64,000 nt of DNA, from the NCBI GenBank assembly GCA_027924585.1, contig BSBM01000871.1, positions 248,001 through 312,000 of the forward strand, written 5' to 3'. The stretch's first letter is position 1. Every line of letters starts with the position of its first letter. Shown here one piece after another: positions 10,419-22,936 of the stretch. Origin of the DNA: Larix kaempferi. Taxonomy: Eukaryota; Streptophyta; Pinopsida; Pinales; Pinaceae. A program made the position numbers and the translations under genes. The notes under the pieces were generated by a model. It had not been told where the DNA came from and made no database searches. It was given only the letters and a program-made list of their open reading frames with translations.

Positions 10419-11367
10419 TATGTTCTTTCAACTTAAGGTCAAAAAGGTGGCAGAGCGTCGAGCTTTATTTATCAAGTATATCAGGTCTTGTCGAGTTAGT
10501 TCTCCCAAGCACCCGAAATGTATGAGTAATCATTCAAGCATGAGTAATGGAGGTCATGAAGTGCATAGTGACGAAGGTAGTTATTACTCCAGCCATGACG
10601 AAAGGAAGCTTAGCAGCAGAATTTCCAGATTCATCATACTTTGAGATGGTGAGATCAGATGCCAATACAGAGTGGTTCATATGCACAATTATGAGAATTT
10701 ATGGCAGGGATTTCTTCCCCACCCTCGCCACAAAATCAAAGTCTATAAATCTATCACTGATGACAACCAGAAGAGTCACAATTCGCAAGATAACTTCCTT
10801 TCTGTGCTTCTAAGCAGTAGTTTGGAGGGTATCGGATGGGCCAATTGGATCCACAGCGTTGGTAGAGTCCCGATGGCATATGATACCAATTCTCTGAGAA
10901 TTATGCATCCTCGGACCAGGATGAGAAGTCGTTGTGGAAGTAGTAGAAATACGGAGGAAAGGGGGAAACAACCAGATGAAGCCTCTTCTTCTCATTCCCT
11001 TCCCCATTTGAATTCCAATCCCCGTCGTTTTGATTGGGCCAACTTTTATCTTGAGGGAACGCCGACTGACATTGGCAACTAGATAGCTTTCATGGAGGTC
11101 GCGTTGCTGGAAGAAGTGGAGTCACGGCTGGGTCACCAGATTCCGGCGAGCCCCTTTTGGGCCTGTCGAATTCTCCTTGCTCAGGAACTTCAAATCAAAG
11201 AGAACATTGGCCGAAATATAAAATATTTTATTGCAGTCATGAAAGAAAATCAGCAAATTGAAAGGGAAAACACCAAGACTTTGGAAGCGCTGATGGAAGA
11301 TCTCAGCATTCATCCTCTGCAGGATGCCAGTCTGGTCGTCCCTGAGACTTCTAGCCATGAGGAATAG
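10419..11367 (+). pseudogene. Probable C-terminal region of LINE ORF2, displaced by the solo LTR
   Basis: This coding-like stretch follows directly after the solo LTR. Frame 1 is open from 10672 to 11367 apart from one TAG at 11080-11082. Upstream (10419-10670) the coding signal is spread over frames 1 and 2, as expected after frameshifts. Visible features are charged and serine-rich stretches and a helical-looking tail (LLEEVESRLGHQIPASPFW, later ENTKTLEALMEDLS). I do not recognise a named domain. It is assigned to the LINE because deleting 6082-10413 plus one target copy joins it to the RNase H end, and because a LINE-like 3' UTR follows. An unrelated gene fragment is possible. Confidence 0.55.
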
Positions 11368-11737
11368 GTTGGTTAGCTGCATGTTTTTTTTGTTTTTGTC
11401 TAGTATGGCTCTTTGGTCTCTGGCAGGTGTGGCTCATTTTGGCCCGGTCCTTTTCGGTTCCCTGAATAGCTCTGTCTAGTTTGGTTCAGTCACCTTTTTG
11501 GTCTGTTTCAATATCTAGTAATGATTACAAGAATAGGATGGTTTATCGACCCTTTGAGGTCTCTGGTTACTATTGATTATCTCTGTAAAACTGTAAAGTT
11601 GGTTCCAGACATTGGTGTATGTGGTCTTTTGGGTCCCCATTCTCCCCACAGGGGTGGGTTTTTATAGGTCCTAGACCTTTCTCAGGCTTTTGTAAACTGA
11701 TGTAATTTCTGTACTTTATTAATAGAATGTTATAAAT
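11368..11737 (+). other. LINE 3' untranslated region
   Basis: A T- and G-rich stretch with repeated TTTGGTCT-like words and the phrase CCCCACAGGGGTGGGTTTTT, then TTTGTAAACTGATGTAATTT and TTTATTAATAGAATG. This is the usual look of plant L1 3' ends. CCCCACAGGGG can form a short 4-bp stem at 11645-11655. No poly(A) tail is visible at the end. Confidence 0.65.
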
Positions 11738-12546
11738 TTTGGGTATCGGAATAAAATTTTAGGTCAATTTTTTATTAAATATTTAATTATTTTAATAAAA
11801 TATTCAATAAAATTAAGTATTTTACTCAAATTTAAGAGTTATTTAGATCAATATAGTTTTTAATATGCATAAATTTTGATTATAAAGAGATTTCAATGCT
11901 AAAGAGAGATTTCTTTTAGGAAGTAAAACACTTTCTCTTTTATGTAATAGTTCTACACATACTATAATTTTAATTTTGAATTATTTGCATAAAAATACAT
12001 CATCCAAATCACATTTAACTTAATTTAAGAAAAGTGATATTCTAAAAGTTTAGAAAATAAAACAAATGCTGGCAAAATATTTGAATTAAAAGATCTTTTT
12101 AAGTCAAAATCATATTTTACAAGAACTCACACAAATGAGTGAGATGTTACCAAAGCTACTTAGTACTTCCATTTGAAGAAACATTTGATAAAAAGCATTT
12201 GAACAATCATATAATGTGAGAGTTAGAAATTGTATATCTACTTAGATTTGTAAATGATTGAAATTTGATGTATTCTTTGCAAAACAATAAAAATAAATAA
12301 ATACGATGTTCATATTTAAATATTACCTTTCAATAATGATAAAAAAAGATAAAACAAAATTAAAGAAAAAATATATTCCATATGTCATTCAAGTATTTCA
12401 TTGTAAATGTTAAAAAACATTTACATTTGTAAAAAAAAAGATTCATATTAAATGAAGTTTTGATTCCCTAAATTTTCTTTTCAACCCAACTTTAACTTCA
12501 ATGCTAAGTTAATGACCAACCTAAAACTTAATAGTAGTTAAGGCAA

Positions 12547-12603
<57 letters not shown>

Positions 12604-14328
12604 CTTTCTGACTTCATATTTTTAAATTATTAATATTTTATTAAAATATATTTTAAGATAACTTACACACTAGTGCTAGTAAATATGTGTTGCACACTAG
12701 GGTTGTTTAATATAATGAGTGCACTAATAAGGATTGTTTTTAATTGATGATTTTTTAATAAAATATGTTAAATTACTTTGGTTCTTCTCATAGGGTTACA
12801 CATAGATTCAACTAGCGTTATACTAACATTTATCCTCAATGCCCCGTTAAGAATCAATGTCTAAGCTATAACCTAGAAGCCCCTCACATTACCTATAGAT
12901 CTTATTTTTTAATTACAAAGTTTGGACCTCACATTTCCCATAGACCTTAGTTTAATTACATTTCTTTTTGTTACAATGTGCATTACATTAGACAACATAT
13001 ATATGCCCTGATACCACATTATTTGTGGAACACGGTAGTGAATATCCCAATATTCATGTATCTATGAATCAAATATCTGTATACAACACTTTCACTACCA
13101 TACCATAAAAGGCTATGAACAGAAATTCCACTTTTTAAAAGAGACTCAAGAATCCTCTAAGTAAGCACGTCTAGAGGGACATCTCAATGTGGCTCTTCTA
13201 ACCATATATATTTTATAAGAGAATTTTATTTCTTAGAGGCTCAATGCATCTAGGGACTATGGCCTAAGCATCTATATCTTTACCATGGTCAACAATGTGT
13301 GTATATATATATTTGTGTATATGTATATTATACCTTACTTAATCTATGCATATTTATATACTAACACATTTATTAATCAATATACTTTGATATATGCCAT
13401 AGCACATATATATATATATATATATTTGTATTAAATAAATAGAATAATGTATATACTAATATATATCTCTATCATTATATTGAACACACATACACACACA
13501 CATAAAGGTCATAGGCTTTGAAAAATAAGTTGTTTTAAGAAACTCATTTTATGTAAAGATGACCCAACTCATTATTAATTGATTAGTATAATATAAAACA
13601 AATATAACCATCTAAATGCTAATTTTATGATATATAAATTTTATAATTTATTTAATAAAGAATTTTTTTTTTCAAGGATTAGGCAAAAGATATTTTACAC
13701 CTTTATTTTAAAAATGCTAAACATGTTTTTCCACGCATGTAAATAACATTTTTAATATATTTGTTTAAATAAATAAATACTTTTTATGAATATTTGTTAT
13801 CAAATAATATTGGCAATATAATCATTTTAGATAAATTTTTGAAAGAAATATTAATAAGAATTTATTTTTATAGATTGTTATAAAATCTAAATTTAATTAT
13901 AAAAAAATTTGATTTTGATATGTTATATAATATAAATATATGCATCTATTAATAATATTTTTTTCTAATTTTATTTAATTTTCAAAACTTTTGGAATTTG
14001 ATTTTTGTTAAATTGGTGTATGTACTCTTTATTTGTAGGATTTGTCTACTAAAGGCAAGAATAAAAGTTAGTAGCTTAAAACCTTTTATCATCAAATTAA
14101 TGTATCTTTATCATAAAAATTCTTATCTAATAAGAAAAACTGATCTAAATAATCTTTAAATTTTATTATTTATTTCAATACACATCTATCTCAGAAAATT
14201 GAACTTTTTATATCTAAAAGAGAGTATTTAACATTTTTTAAAGGATGAAAAATTTCATAATATTAGAGTCATATTTAGCCTTGTTTATATAATGTTAAGA
14301 CTTTGATCTCCATTTACATATCATTATG
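11738..14328. other. AT-rich non-coding DNA
   Basis: About 2.6 kb of strongly AT-rich sequence without a coding frame. It holds a long (TA)n run and many A or T homopolymer stretches. No recognisable transposon ends or RNA genes were seen. If the 100-bp repeat at the window start reflects a large target duplication, this stretch should also exist to the left of the window. Confidence 0.7.
12550..12602. repeat. (TA)26 microsatellite
   Basis: An uninterrupted TA run of about 53 bp. Confidence 0.97.
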
Positions 14329-14428
14329 TTAGACAAAACCTATTTAACAATACAAATTACAAATTATACTTATTTAACATTACATTAAAAATTCAAAATT
14401 TTAATAATCATAACAAATATATTTAACT
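14329..14428. repeat. Right copy of the perfect 100-bp direct repeat
   Basis: Identical to 1-100. A shorter, diverged 36-bp piece of it (14379-14414) recurs at 14449-14484, a 70-bp offset, so the right copy also carries its own local duplication. Confidence 0.9.
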
Positions 14429-14972
14429 AATCAAATTGTATATATAATATTATATTAAAAATTTAAATTTTTAATAATCATAACTATCCATGAAATACAT
14501 TAAGTAATCAATATAGATTGATACAAACACACAATATTTTTATATTTACTAAAAATATTTTATTTACGATAATTCTCTATTTAAAAATCACAAAAATTAT
14601 ATTTACAATATTATACCTTTCAAAATTTAGACAAATAATTTACATTTCTAATTTAAATAAATAATTTAAACAAAACCAACTAATATTTTAATTATTAACC
14701 ATTAACAATAAAGCATACTATAATTAATCTTTCAACATTTTTATTTAAAAATTCAGAACACATAATTTAAAATTAAAGTTATTTTAAACCATAAATACAT
14801 AAACTCTAAAAACTCTAAACTCTAAGCGAGTGAACTAACATAATTTCGATACGTTATTCAAAACTTTTAAATTTAACCTTATTGCAAGCACCAGCACCAT
14901 CAGCCGTCACGTTAATCCTCTGCCTTGCAAAAGAGGAGGATGGAGGGTTGTCCACGTCAGAATAGAATATTA

Positions 14973-15042
14973 AATTACGGCGAAGATGTTTGAATTCTGT
15001 TGGTTTGAATTACGGCGAAGATGTTTGAATTCTGTTGGTTTG
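14973..15042. repeat. 35-bp perfect tandem duplication
   Basis: The 35-bp unit beginning AATTACGGCGAAGATG at 14973 is repeated exactly at 15008, and a third copy starts with AATTAC at 15043 before diverging. Confidence 0.95.
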
Positions 15043-15093
15043 AATTACACAGGAATATGGCCTCAAAGCAAGAGCTGGTTTGAAAAGGGTTAA

Positions 15094-15163
15094 ATTTAAG
15101 GGTTATATTTATGCAATATGATGACTACATTTAAGGGTTATATTTATGCCATATGATGACTAT
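15094..15163. repeat. Second 35-bp tandem duplication
   Basis: ATTTAAGGGTTATATTTATG begins at 15094 and again at 15129. The two 35-bp units differ at two positions. The unit sequence is unrelated to the 35-bp unit 50 bp upstream. Confidence 0.95.
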
Positions 15164-15700
15164 ATATTTTTTCCCTATCATGACGATATGCTATTGAACA
15201 TATAATACAAAATGCATAAACATATAATCTTTTCGTTCATATATGTTTGAAATTATGATGTTTTCGTCTTCTATCTTATTATTTTGATCTCGTTTTCATG
15301 TAATTATGTTTTATGTTTTAAAAAAAACTGTAAAAATACTGTAGTCAGAAGGTTGGTGGTGTTGGTGAGATTTAAATTTTAATGTGGGTACTCTCGTATA
15401 AAATTATTATTATTATAGAGTTAGAGTTAATAATTTAAGCATAATTCTTACAACAATAATTCTTACAGCAATAATTATTATTTGGCACCGTTTTGGTGGC
15501 ACTAAACCAAGCTATGGTTGTGGCGTTTGTGATTTTCAACCCAACTCATATTATACTTATAAGCATGCCCACTTCGAAATGGATCAATGTCGCCTGGAGG
15601 AGAACAATCTGCCCTTCTGAGTGTAAGTAATGAGAGTGAGTGGAAGGATTTCTTGGGTAAATGATTCCACATAAAATGGGAGAAATAATCCCACATAATG

Positions 15701-15760
15701 GTAGTTTCCCTTCTCGTCTTTGAATAAAAAGTAGTTTCCCTTCTCGTCTTTGAATAAAAA
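15701..15760. repeat. 30-bp perfect tandem duplication
   Basis: The unit beginning GTAGTTTCCCTTCTCG at 15701 and ending in an A5 run is repeated exactly at 15731. Confidence 0.96.
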
Positions 15761-15798
15761 GGTGGCACCAAATCTTAATGTGCTGATGTGTAAAGAGG

Positions 15799-15900
15799 TT
15801 ACACATGGCTTTCAATAGATAAAAATGTCATAAAAAAAGTTGTCTTTATACAGTTACACATAGCTTTCAATAGAAAGAAAAATCAATATAAAAAGCTGTC
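15799..15900. repeat. Imperfect tandem duplication of about 54 bp
   Basis: GTTACACATGGCTTTCAATAG near 15799 recurs as GTTACACATAGCTTTCAATAG near 15853, each followed by an A-rich stretch and a TAAAAA(A)GCTGTC or AAAGTTGTC end. Confidence 0.8.
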
Positions 15901-16096
15901 ATTGTCATTGATACCGTTGGTTTAAATTTCGAGGCGGGCGTTCCCTACCTACTTTCTTAAGAACGTTCTCTTGTTATAATCATTCTTCTCCTTGAAATTA
16001 TAATCGTAATTATGCCCAAAATAGTTTATCATTAAAAATGAAAAACATTATATTAATTATTTATAATTAATTGACCATAATATTGAATCTCTATTA

Positions 16097-16099
<3 letters not shown>

Positions 16100-16127
<28 letters not shown>
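16100..16127. repeat. (TA)n microsatellite
   Basis: About 14 TA dinucleotides in AT-rich intergenic DNA. Confidence 0.95.
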
Positions 16128-16904
16128 GTAAAAGGAGAAGATTACCATTTCTCAATAAATTTAAAGTTTATTTTTGAAGATTCTTATTTTTATATCTTTA
16201 TTTAAATAATATCAATATTGTCTAACCATATTTTCATCAAATTATTTACTCATGTGATTATTGGGAGAGGTGTTCTTAAATTAGGAAGCTACGTTATCTC
16301 TTTTGAAGCAGATAATTTCAAATTCTATTATTTACATAAATGATGACTTTATAAATTAATCTTTTTAAAATGTCACTTTATCTTAATTTTCAAGCATTAC
16401 CATTGACCTGATGCAGGCTTAGTTTGAAGGTCATATAAAACAGAAAAATGTCAAGGTAAATCAAAAGCTTATGGTAAGATACTTCTTTAAAGATTTCAAA
16501 AGAAGATTTCGGAACCTAATTTTTAAATAATAAACTTTAACAAGCCATGTGCTTAAACTCAATTTTTATGACTTTGGCTAAAAGTAATTTAATAAAAGCG
16601 AGGTACTTTTGGTGTTGGAAGTTACGTGTGATGCTGGCTGGGATTTTATACACCACTTATGAAGTCTTCATGTTTGATTTACAAATCGTGACACAATTAC
16701 TTTTCTTAATCATTCTTAGTTTAATGTTTTGTTAGATTATAAATTGATATCTTATTACTTTTGGTAAAAAAAAATTCAATGTTTTTTTCATGGTTATATA
16801 TATAAATTTAATTGGAATATTTAAATGAGAATAATAAGATTATAGAAAATATTTGTTTTTTTATGAATATTAATTTGTATACATCTTTTTATATTCTTTG
16901 CATT

Positions 16905-17215
16905 AGTAGGTTGGCCATAGGGGTTCTATTGAAAGTCTTGTGTAGAGTGTTTTCAAAGGACCATTTTGGGAAATTGCCTGGAAACAATTTCCTAACTCGG
17001 AATCTTGACACATGTACCTTTGTTGTAGCTGGAAACTGGGACGCCGTTGCGCTAGTAATAGGTGGAGGGAGGTAACTCCCAGAGAAGCCCTCCCAGTACG
17101 CCCCAAGTTGGGCGGTCGACCATGTATACACGAGGTTTTTAAAGTGGTCTAACGAGGGACCCCCCTTTGTTGACACTCTATTCAAGCACCTAGGAGTTAG
17201 GATCTATTTCCTTGG
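16905..17215. other. Balanced-composition block of unknown origin
   Basis: About 310 bp that is clearly less AT-rich than its surroundings, with phrases such as GGTGGAGGGAGGTAACTCCC and GTTGGGCGGTCGACC. Frames on both strands reach only 67-98 codons and lack known motifs. It may be a remnant of a transposon, but no ends were identified. It lies about 200 bp from the satellite edge. Confidence 0.4.
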
Positions 17216-17396
17216 TAATTATAACTTTAACCTCCTCTAAACCTTAGCTACTTTAGCCACTCTCATCCAACCCATATAACTTGTAACCACTAACTTTTAG
17301 AACATAACACTAATAAATCATACAAATTTAAACATTTGTATGTCCTAAAACCTTGGAAATTTATATAACACCAAAATAGGATTATCTAAACTACTT

Positions 17397-17418
17397 TAAC
17401 CCATGTAATAATAACACC
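17397..17418. repeat. Satellite anchor, copy 1, at the array border
   Basis: TAACCCATGTAATAATAACA-type sequence without CT character, preceded by AAACTACT. It lies exactly where flanking DNA passes into the array. It is followed within about 100 bp by CTACCCCCATAT, as in the other copies. Confidence 0.85.
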
Positions 17419-17421
17419 TAC

Positions 17422-17453
<32 letters not shown>

Positions 17454-18220
17454 AAACTAATAGACCCCCATTCTCTCTCCCTCTCTCTCTCTAAACCCCT
17501 ACCCCCATATCTCTCTCTCTAACCACTCTCTCTCTTTCTCTCTCTCTCTCTCTAAACCCCTACCCGCATATCTCTCTCTCTAACCCCCATTCTCTCTCTC
17601 TCTCTCTCTCTCTCTAAAATAATAACCCCCATTCTCTCTCCTTCTCTCTCTCTCCCTAAACTCCTAACCCAATATCTCTCTCTTTAAACCCCTAACCCAT
17701 AATTTATTTCTCTCTCTAAACCCAAACCCTCAATCACTCACTCTCTCTCTCTTTAAACCCCTAAACCAACCTCTCTCTCTCAACCTAAACCTCTAACCTC
17801 CAATCTCTCTCTCTCTCTCTCTCTAAAGCCTTAACCCCCAATATCTCTATCTAAACCCCTAACCCACGATATCTCTCTCTCTAAACCCCTAACCCCCAAT
17901 ATCTCTCTCTCTCTTTCTCTCTCTCTAAACCCCTAGCCCCCAATCTCTCTCTCTCTCTCTCTAAACCCCTTAACCTCAATCTCCCTTTCTCTTTCTTTAA
18001 AATCCTAACCTCCAATCTCTCTCTCTCTCTAAACCCCTAAACCACACAAACTCTCTCTCTTAACTCTTAACCAAAAATATCTCTTTATTTCTCTAAACAC
18101 CTAAACTCCAATCTCTTTCTCTCTCTCTCTCTCTCTCTCTAAACCCCTAATCCTTAATCTCTCTCTATCTAAACCCATAACCTACAATCTATCTCGCTCT
18201 CTCTCTCTCCCTCTCTATCT

Positions 18221-18609
18221 AATCCCCAAAACCTCAACCCCCAATTTGTTTCTCTCTCTCTCTAACCCCAAATCTCTCTCCCTTTCTAAACCCCTAAATC
18301 TTAATCTCTCACTCTTTCTCTCCCTCTCTAAACCATTAACCTCAAATATCTCTCTCTTTCTCAACACCTAACCCTCGTTCTCTCTCTATTTAAACCCCTA
18401 ACTCTCAATCTCTCTTTTTCTCTCTAAACCCCTAACCTCCAATATCTCTTTAACTCGCTAACCCCCAATCTCTCTCTCTCTCTAAACCCCTAATCCTCAA
18501 TCTCTCCCTCTCTCTAAACCCCTAACCCCCAATATTGCTCTCTCTAACTCTAAACCTCAATCTCTCTCTCTCTCTCCATCTCTATCCCTCTCTCAAAACC
18601 CTAACCCTT

Positions 18610-18643
<34 letters not shown>

Positions 18644-19800
18644 AATCATTAACCCCAATATCTATCTTTCTCTCTTTCTCTCTCTAAACCCTAACCCCCA
18701 TTCTCTCTATCTCTCTAAAATACTAATAGACAATCTCACACTCTCTCTAAACCCCTAACCCTTGATATTTCTTTCTCTCTCTCTAAACCTCAAGCCCCTA
18801 ATCTCTCTCTCTAAACCTCTAACGCCCAATCTCTCCCTCTCTATCTATCTATCTATCTATCTATCGATACTCCTAACCCCTATCTGTCTCTCTATATCTC
18901 TAAACACCTAATCTCAATCTCTCTCTCTCTAAATCCCTAACCCCTAACACCCAATCTCTCTCTCTTTCACTATCTAGATACATCTATCTAAACCCCTAAC
19001 CCCCAATATATATCTCACTCCTTCTCTCTAAACCCCTAAACCCCAATATTTCTCTCTCTAAATCTATAACCCCCCAATATATATATATATATATATATCC
19101 CTGACCCCCAGAATATATATATATATATATATATCTCAACCCTTACTCGTGAAATTTCTCTCTCTCTCTCCCCCTCTCTATCTAATCCCCAAAACCTTAA
19201 CCCCCAATCTGTTTCTCTCTCTCTCTAACCCCAAATCTCTCTTTCTCTAAACCCCTAAATCTTAATCTCTCACTCTTTCTCTCCCTCTCTAAACCTTTAG
19301 CCTCGAATATCTCTCTCTCTCTCTCAAAACCTAACCCCCATTCTCTCTCTCTCTAAATCCCTAAATCCCAATCTCTATTTCTCTCTCTAAAACCCTAACC
19401 TCCAATATCTATTTAAACAACCAATGCTCAATCTCTCTCTCTCTCTAAACCCCTAACCCCCAATATTTCTCTCTCTAATTCTAAACCCCTTAACCCAAAT
19501 CTATCTCTCTCTTCATCTTTATCCCTCTCTCAAAACCCCTAACCCCTGATCTCTCTCTCTCTCTAATCATCAACCCCAAATATCTATCTTTCTCTCTTTC
19601 TCTCTCTAAACCCCTAACCCCCATTTTCTCTATATCTCTAAAACCCTAACAGCCAATCTCACACTCTCTCTGAACCCCTAACCCCTTATATTTCTTTCTC
19701 TCTCTCTAAACCCCAAGCCCCCGATATCTCTCTCTAAACCCCTAACACCCAATCTCTCTCTCTCTCTAACTATCTATCTATCTATCGATATCCCTAACCC

Positions 19801-19830
<30 letters not shown>
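18221..19830. repeat. Diverged tandem duplication of about 0.92-0.96 kb
   Basis: The order of distinctive cores starting at AATCCCCAAAACC (18221) is repeated from 19184. It includes AACCCCAAATCTC, CCTAAATCTTAATCTCTCAC, a region with GATATTTCTTTC, and a CTAT tract ending ATCGATA. The offset falls from about 963 to about 916 bp because CT runs differ in length. Confidence 0.8.
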
Positions 19831-19839
<9 letters not shown>

Positions 19840-20342
19840 AACACCTAATCTCAATCTCTCTCTCTCTCTCTCATTCCCTAACCCCTAACAGCCAATCTCT
19901 CTCTATAAACCTGTAATCCCCAACCTCTCTCTCTCTATCTAAACCCCTAACACCCAATCTTTTTCTCTCTCTCTAAACCTCTAACTCCCAATATATATCA
20001 CACTCCTTCTCTCTAAACCCCTAAATCCCAATCTTTCTCTCTCTCTAAATCCATAACCCCCAAAAATATATATATACCTATCTCTAAATCCCTAACCCCT
20101 AGAATATATATCTCTCTCTAAACCCTTACCCGTGAAATCTCTCTCTCTCTAAACCCCTCGACCCCAATATCTCTCTCTCTCTAAAACCATCACACCAAAT
20201 CCCCCCCTCTCTCTCTCTAAACCCCTAAACCCAAATCTCTCTCTCCCTCTCTATCTCTCTCCACCTAAACATGTAACCTTCAATCTCTCTCTTTCCGTCT
20301 CTCTCCGAACCCTAACACCCAATTTCTCTCTATAAATCCCTA

Positions 20343-20384
<42 letters not shown>

Positions 20385-21168
20385 CCCCCAAAACCACTAA
20401 ACTCCAATCTCTCTATCCCTCTCTAAACCCCAAAATACAAATCTCTCTCCCTCTAAACACCTAACCCCAAATATCTCTCTTTCTACATCTTTTCTCTCTA
20501 AACCACTAAACCCTAAACTCTCTCTCTCTCTAAACCCCTTACCCTCAATCTTCCTTTCTCTTTCTCTAAACTACTAACCCCTAATCTATCTCTCTCACCC
20601 TCTAAATATTTAACCTCCACTCTCTCACTCTCTCCCTAAACCCCTAAACCACCATATCTCTCTCTAAATCCCTAACCCCTAAACCACCATCTCTCTTTCT
20701 AAATCCCTAACCCCTAATCTCTCTTTCTCTCTCTAAACCCCTAAACTTCAATCGCTCTCTCTCTTTAAACCCCTAATCCCCAATCTCTCTCTCTCAAAAC
20801 CCTTAACCTCCAATCTTATCTCTCTAAACTCCAAGCTCTCTCTCTCTCTCAACCCATAACTTCCAATATCTCCCTCTCTCTAAACCCCTAACCCTTCACC
20901 CCCAATCTATTTCTCTCTCTCTCTAAACCCCTGAAACACAATCTCCCACTCTCTCACTAAACCACTAACACCCAATCTCTCCCTCTCTCGACCCCTAACC
21001 CCCATCATCTCTCTCTCTAAATCCCTAACCCGCAATCTTTTTTTCTCTCTCTAAATGCCTAACCTACAATATCTCCCTCACCCTCTCTCTAAACCGTTAA
21101 CCCACAATCTATCTATCTCTCACTAAACCACTAATCCTGAATATATCTCTCTCTAAACCCCTAAACCC

Positions 21169-21215
<47 letters not shown>

Positions 21216-22031
21216 AACCCCTAACCCTCTCTCTCTCTCTCTCTCTCTAAATCCCTAACCCCCAATCTCTCTCTCTCTCTCTCTAAACCCCTAACCCCCA
21301 TTTTCTCTATGTCTCTAAACCCCTAACAACCAATCTCACTCTTTATCTAAACCCTTGACCCTCTATAATTAATTCTCTCTATCTGAACCCCAAGCCCTGA
21401 ATCTCTCTCTCTCTAAACCCCTAACACCCAATCTCTCTCTTTCTCAGTATCTATCTATTTGAACCCCTAACCCCAATCTCTCTTTCTCTCTCTAAAACGC
21501 TAATCTCAATCTCTCTCTCTCAAAATCCCTAACCCCCAAACCATTCCCTCTCTCTAAACCCTTAATACCCAATCTCTCTCTCTCTCTCTCTCTTTCTCTC
21601 AAACCCTAACCACAATTTCTCTCTCTCTAAACCCATACTCCCCAATCTCTGTCTCTCTCTAAACCCGTAACCCTCAATCCCTGCATCTCTCTCTAAGCCC
21701 CTAACCCCCAAATATTTGTCTCTCTCTTTCTCTCTAAAACCCTAAATTCCAATCTCCCTCTCACACTCTCTCTCTCTCTCTCTCTCTAAATCCCTAACCC
21801 CCGATCTATCTCTATCTATAAACCCTAACCCCCAAAAATCAATTCCTCTAAACCCCTAAGCCGTGAAATCCCTCTCTCTCACTCTCTCTCTCTCTCCCAC
21901 TAAACGCCTAACCCACAATCTCTCTCTTAAATCCTAACCCACAATCTCTCTCTCTCTAAATACACAACCCCCAATCTCTCTCTCTCTAAAACACTAACCA
22001 TAAATCTCTCTCTCTCTATCTTTCTCTCTCT

Positions 22032-22425
22032 CTAAACACCTAACCCCAAATCTCTCTCTTTCTATATCACTCTCTCTAAACCCCTAACTCTCTCTCTGTC
22101 TCTCTAAACCCCTTACCCCAATCTCACTCTCTCTATCTCTAAACCCCTAACCCCCGATTTCTCTCTCTAAACCTTTAACCTCCGTTCTCTCTCTCCATAA
22201 ACCCCTAAACCTCTATCTTTCTCTCTCTCTAAACACCTAACCCCAAATCTCTCTCTTTCTATATCACTCTCTCTAAACCCCTAACTCTCTCTCTGTCTCT
22301 CTAAACCCCTTACCCCAATCTCACTCTCTCTATCTCTAAACCCCTAACCCCCGATTTCTCTCTCTAAACCTTTAACCTCCATTCTCTCTCTCCATAAACC
22401 CCTAAACCTTTAACCTCCATTCTCT
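22032..22425. repeat. 197-bp tandem duplication
   Basis: The stretch from CTAAACACCTAACCCC at 22032 recurs at 22229 almost unchanged, through CTATATCACTCTC, CCCCTTACCCCAATC and CCCCGATTTCTC to CCATAAACCCCTAAACC. The near identity marks it as recent compared with most of the array. Confidence 0.9.
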
Positions 22426-22517
22426 CTCTAAATCCATAACCCCAAATATCTCTCTCTCTCTCTCTCTCTAAACCCCTAAATTCCAATATCTCTCGCTCTC
22501 TTTAAACACCTAATCCC

Positions 22518-22573
<56 letters not shown>

Positions 22574-22582
22574 AAACTAATC

Positions 22583-22604
22583 TAACCCATGTAATAATAA
22601 CACC
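22583..22604. repeat. Satellite anchor, copy 2
   Basis: TAACCCATGTAATAATAACA, preceded by AAACTAATC. It is 5186 bp after copy 1. Confidence 0.9.
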
Positions 22605-22899
22605 CTAAACATTGCTCTCTCTCTCTCTCTATTTAAACCACCAACCCCCATTCTCTTTCTCTCTCTCTCCCTAAACCCCTACCCCATACCTCTCTCTAAA
22701 CCCCTAACCACAATCTCTTTCTCTATATAAACCCCTAATCACTCTCTCGCCCTCTAAACCCCTAACCCTTAATTACTCTCTCTCTCTCTAAACCCCTTAA
22801 CCCTAAACCAACTTCTCTCTCTCTCAACCTAAACCTCTAACATCCAATCTCTCTCTCTCTCTAAACCCCAAAATCTCTCTCTAAACCCCTAACCCACAA

Positions 22900-22936
<37 letters not shown>

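Larger units (their letters stand above)
101..11737 (+). mobile_element. Degenerate plant L1-type LINE, interrupted by a solo LTR
   Basis: A non-LTR retrotransposon on the plus strand. In order: a 5' untranslated stretch (about 101-293), ORF1 with a DUF4283-like domain and a zinc knuckle, ORF2 with endonuclease, reverse transcriptase, zf-RVT and RNase H domains, then a 3' part (10419-11737) beyond a nested insertion at 6082-10413. Without the insertion the element is about 7.3 kb, a normal size for a plant L1. Frameshifts and more than ten in-frame stops show it is dead. The 5' edge is placed where the 100-bp repeat ends. The 3' edge is placed after a T-rich 3' UTR ending near TTTATTAATAGAATG. 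No clear poly(A) tail is visible, so the 3' edge is approximate. Confidence 0.85.
14429..17387. other. AT-rich intergenic DNA with small duplications
   Basis: About 3 kb between the 100-bp repeat and the satellite. Mostly AT-rich and non-coding. It contains tandem duplications at 14973-15042, 15094-15163, 15701-15760 and about 15799-15900, a (TA)n run at 16100-16127, and a less AT-rich block at 16905-17215. The reading frames of 60-100 codons here show no recognisable protein signature. Confidence 0.7.

Noticed and set aside
15480-15775. Possible MITE bounded by TTGGCACC / GGTGGCACCAA words
   Set aside because: The inverted match is short and imperfect, no target duplication was found, and local tandem duplications explain part of the pattern.
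15502-17185. Minus- and plus-strand ORFs of 60-98 codons in AT-rich DNA
   Set aside because: No recognisable domain, and two of them cross tandem duplications. Length is within chance for this amount of sequence.
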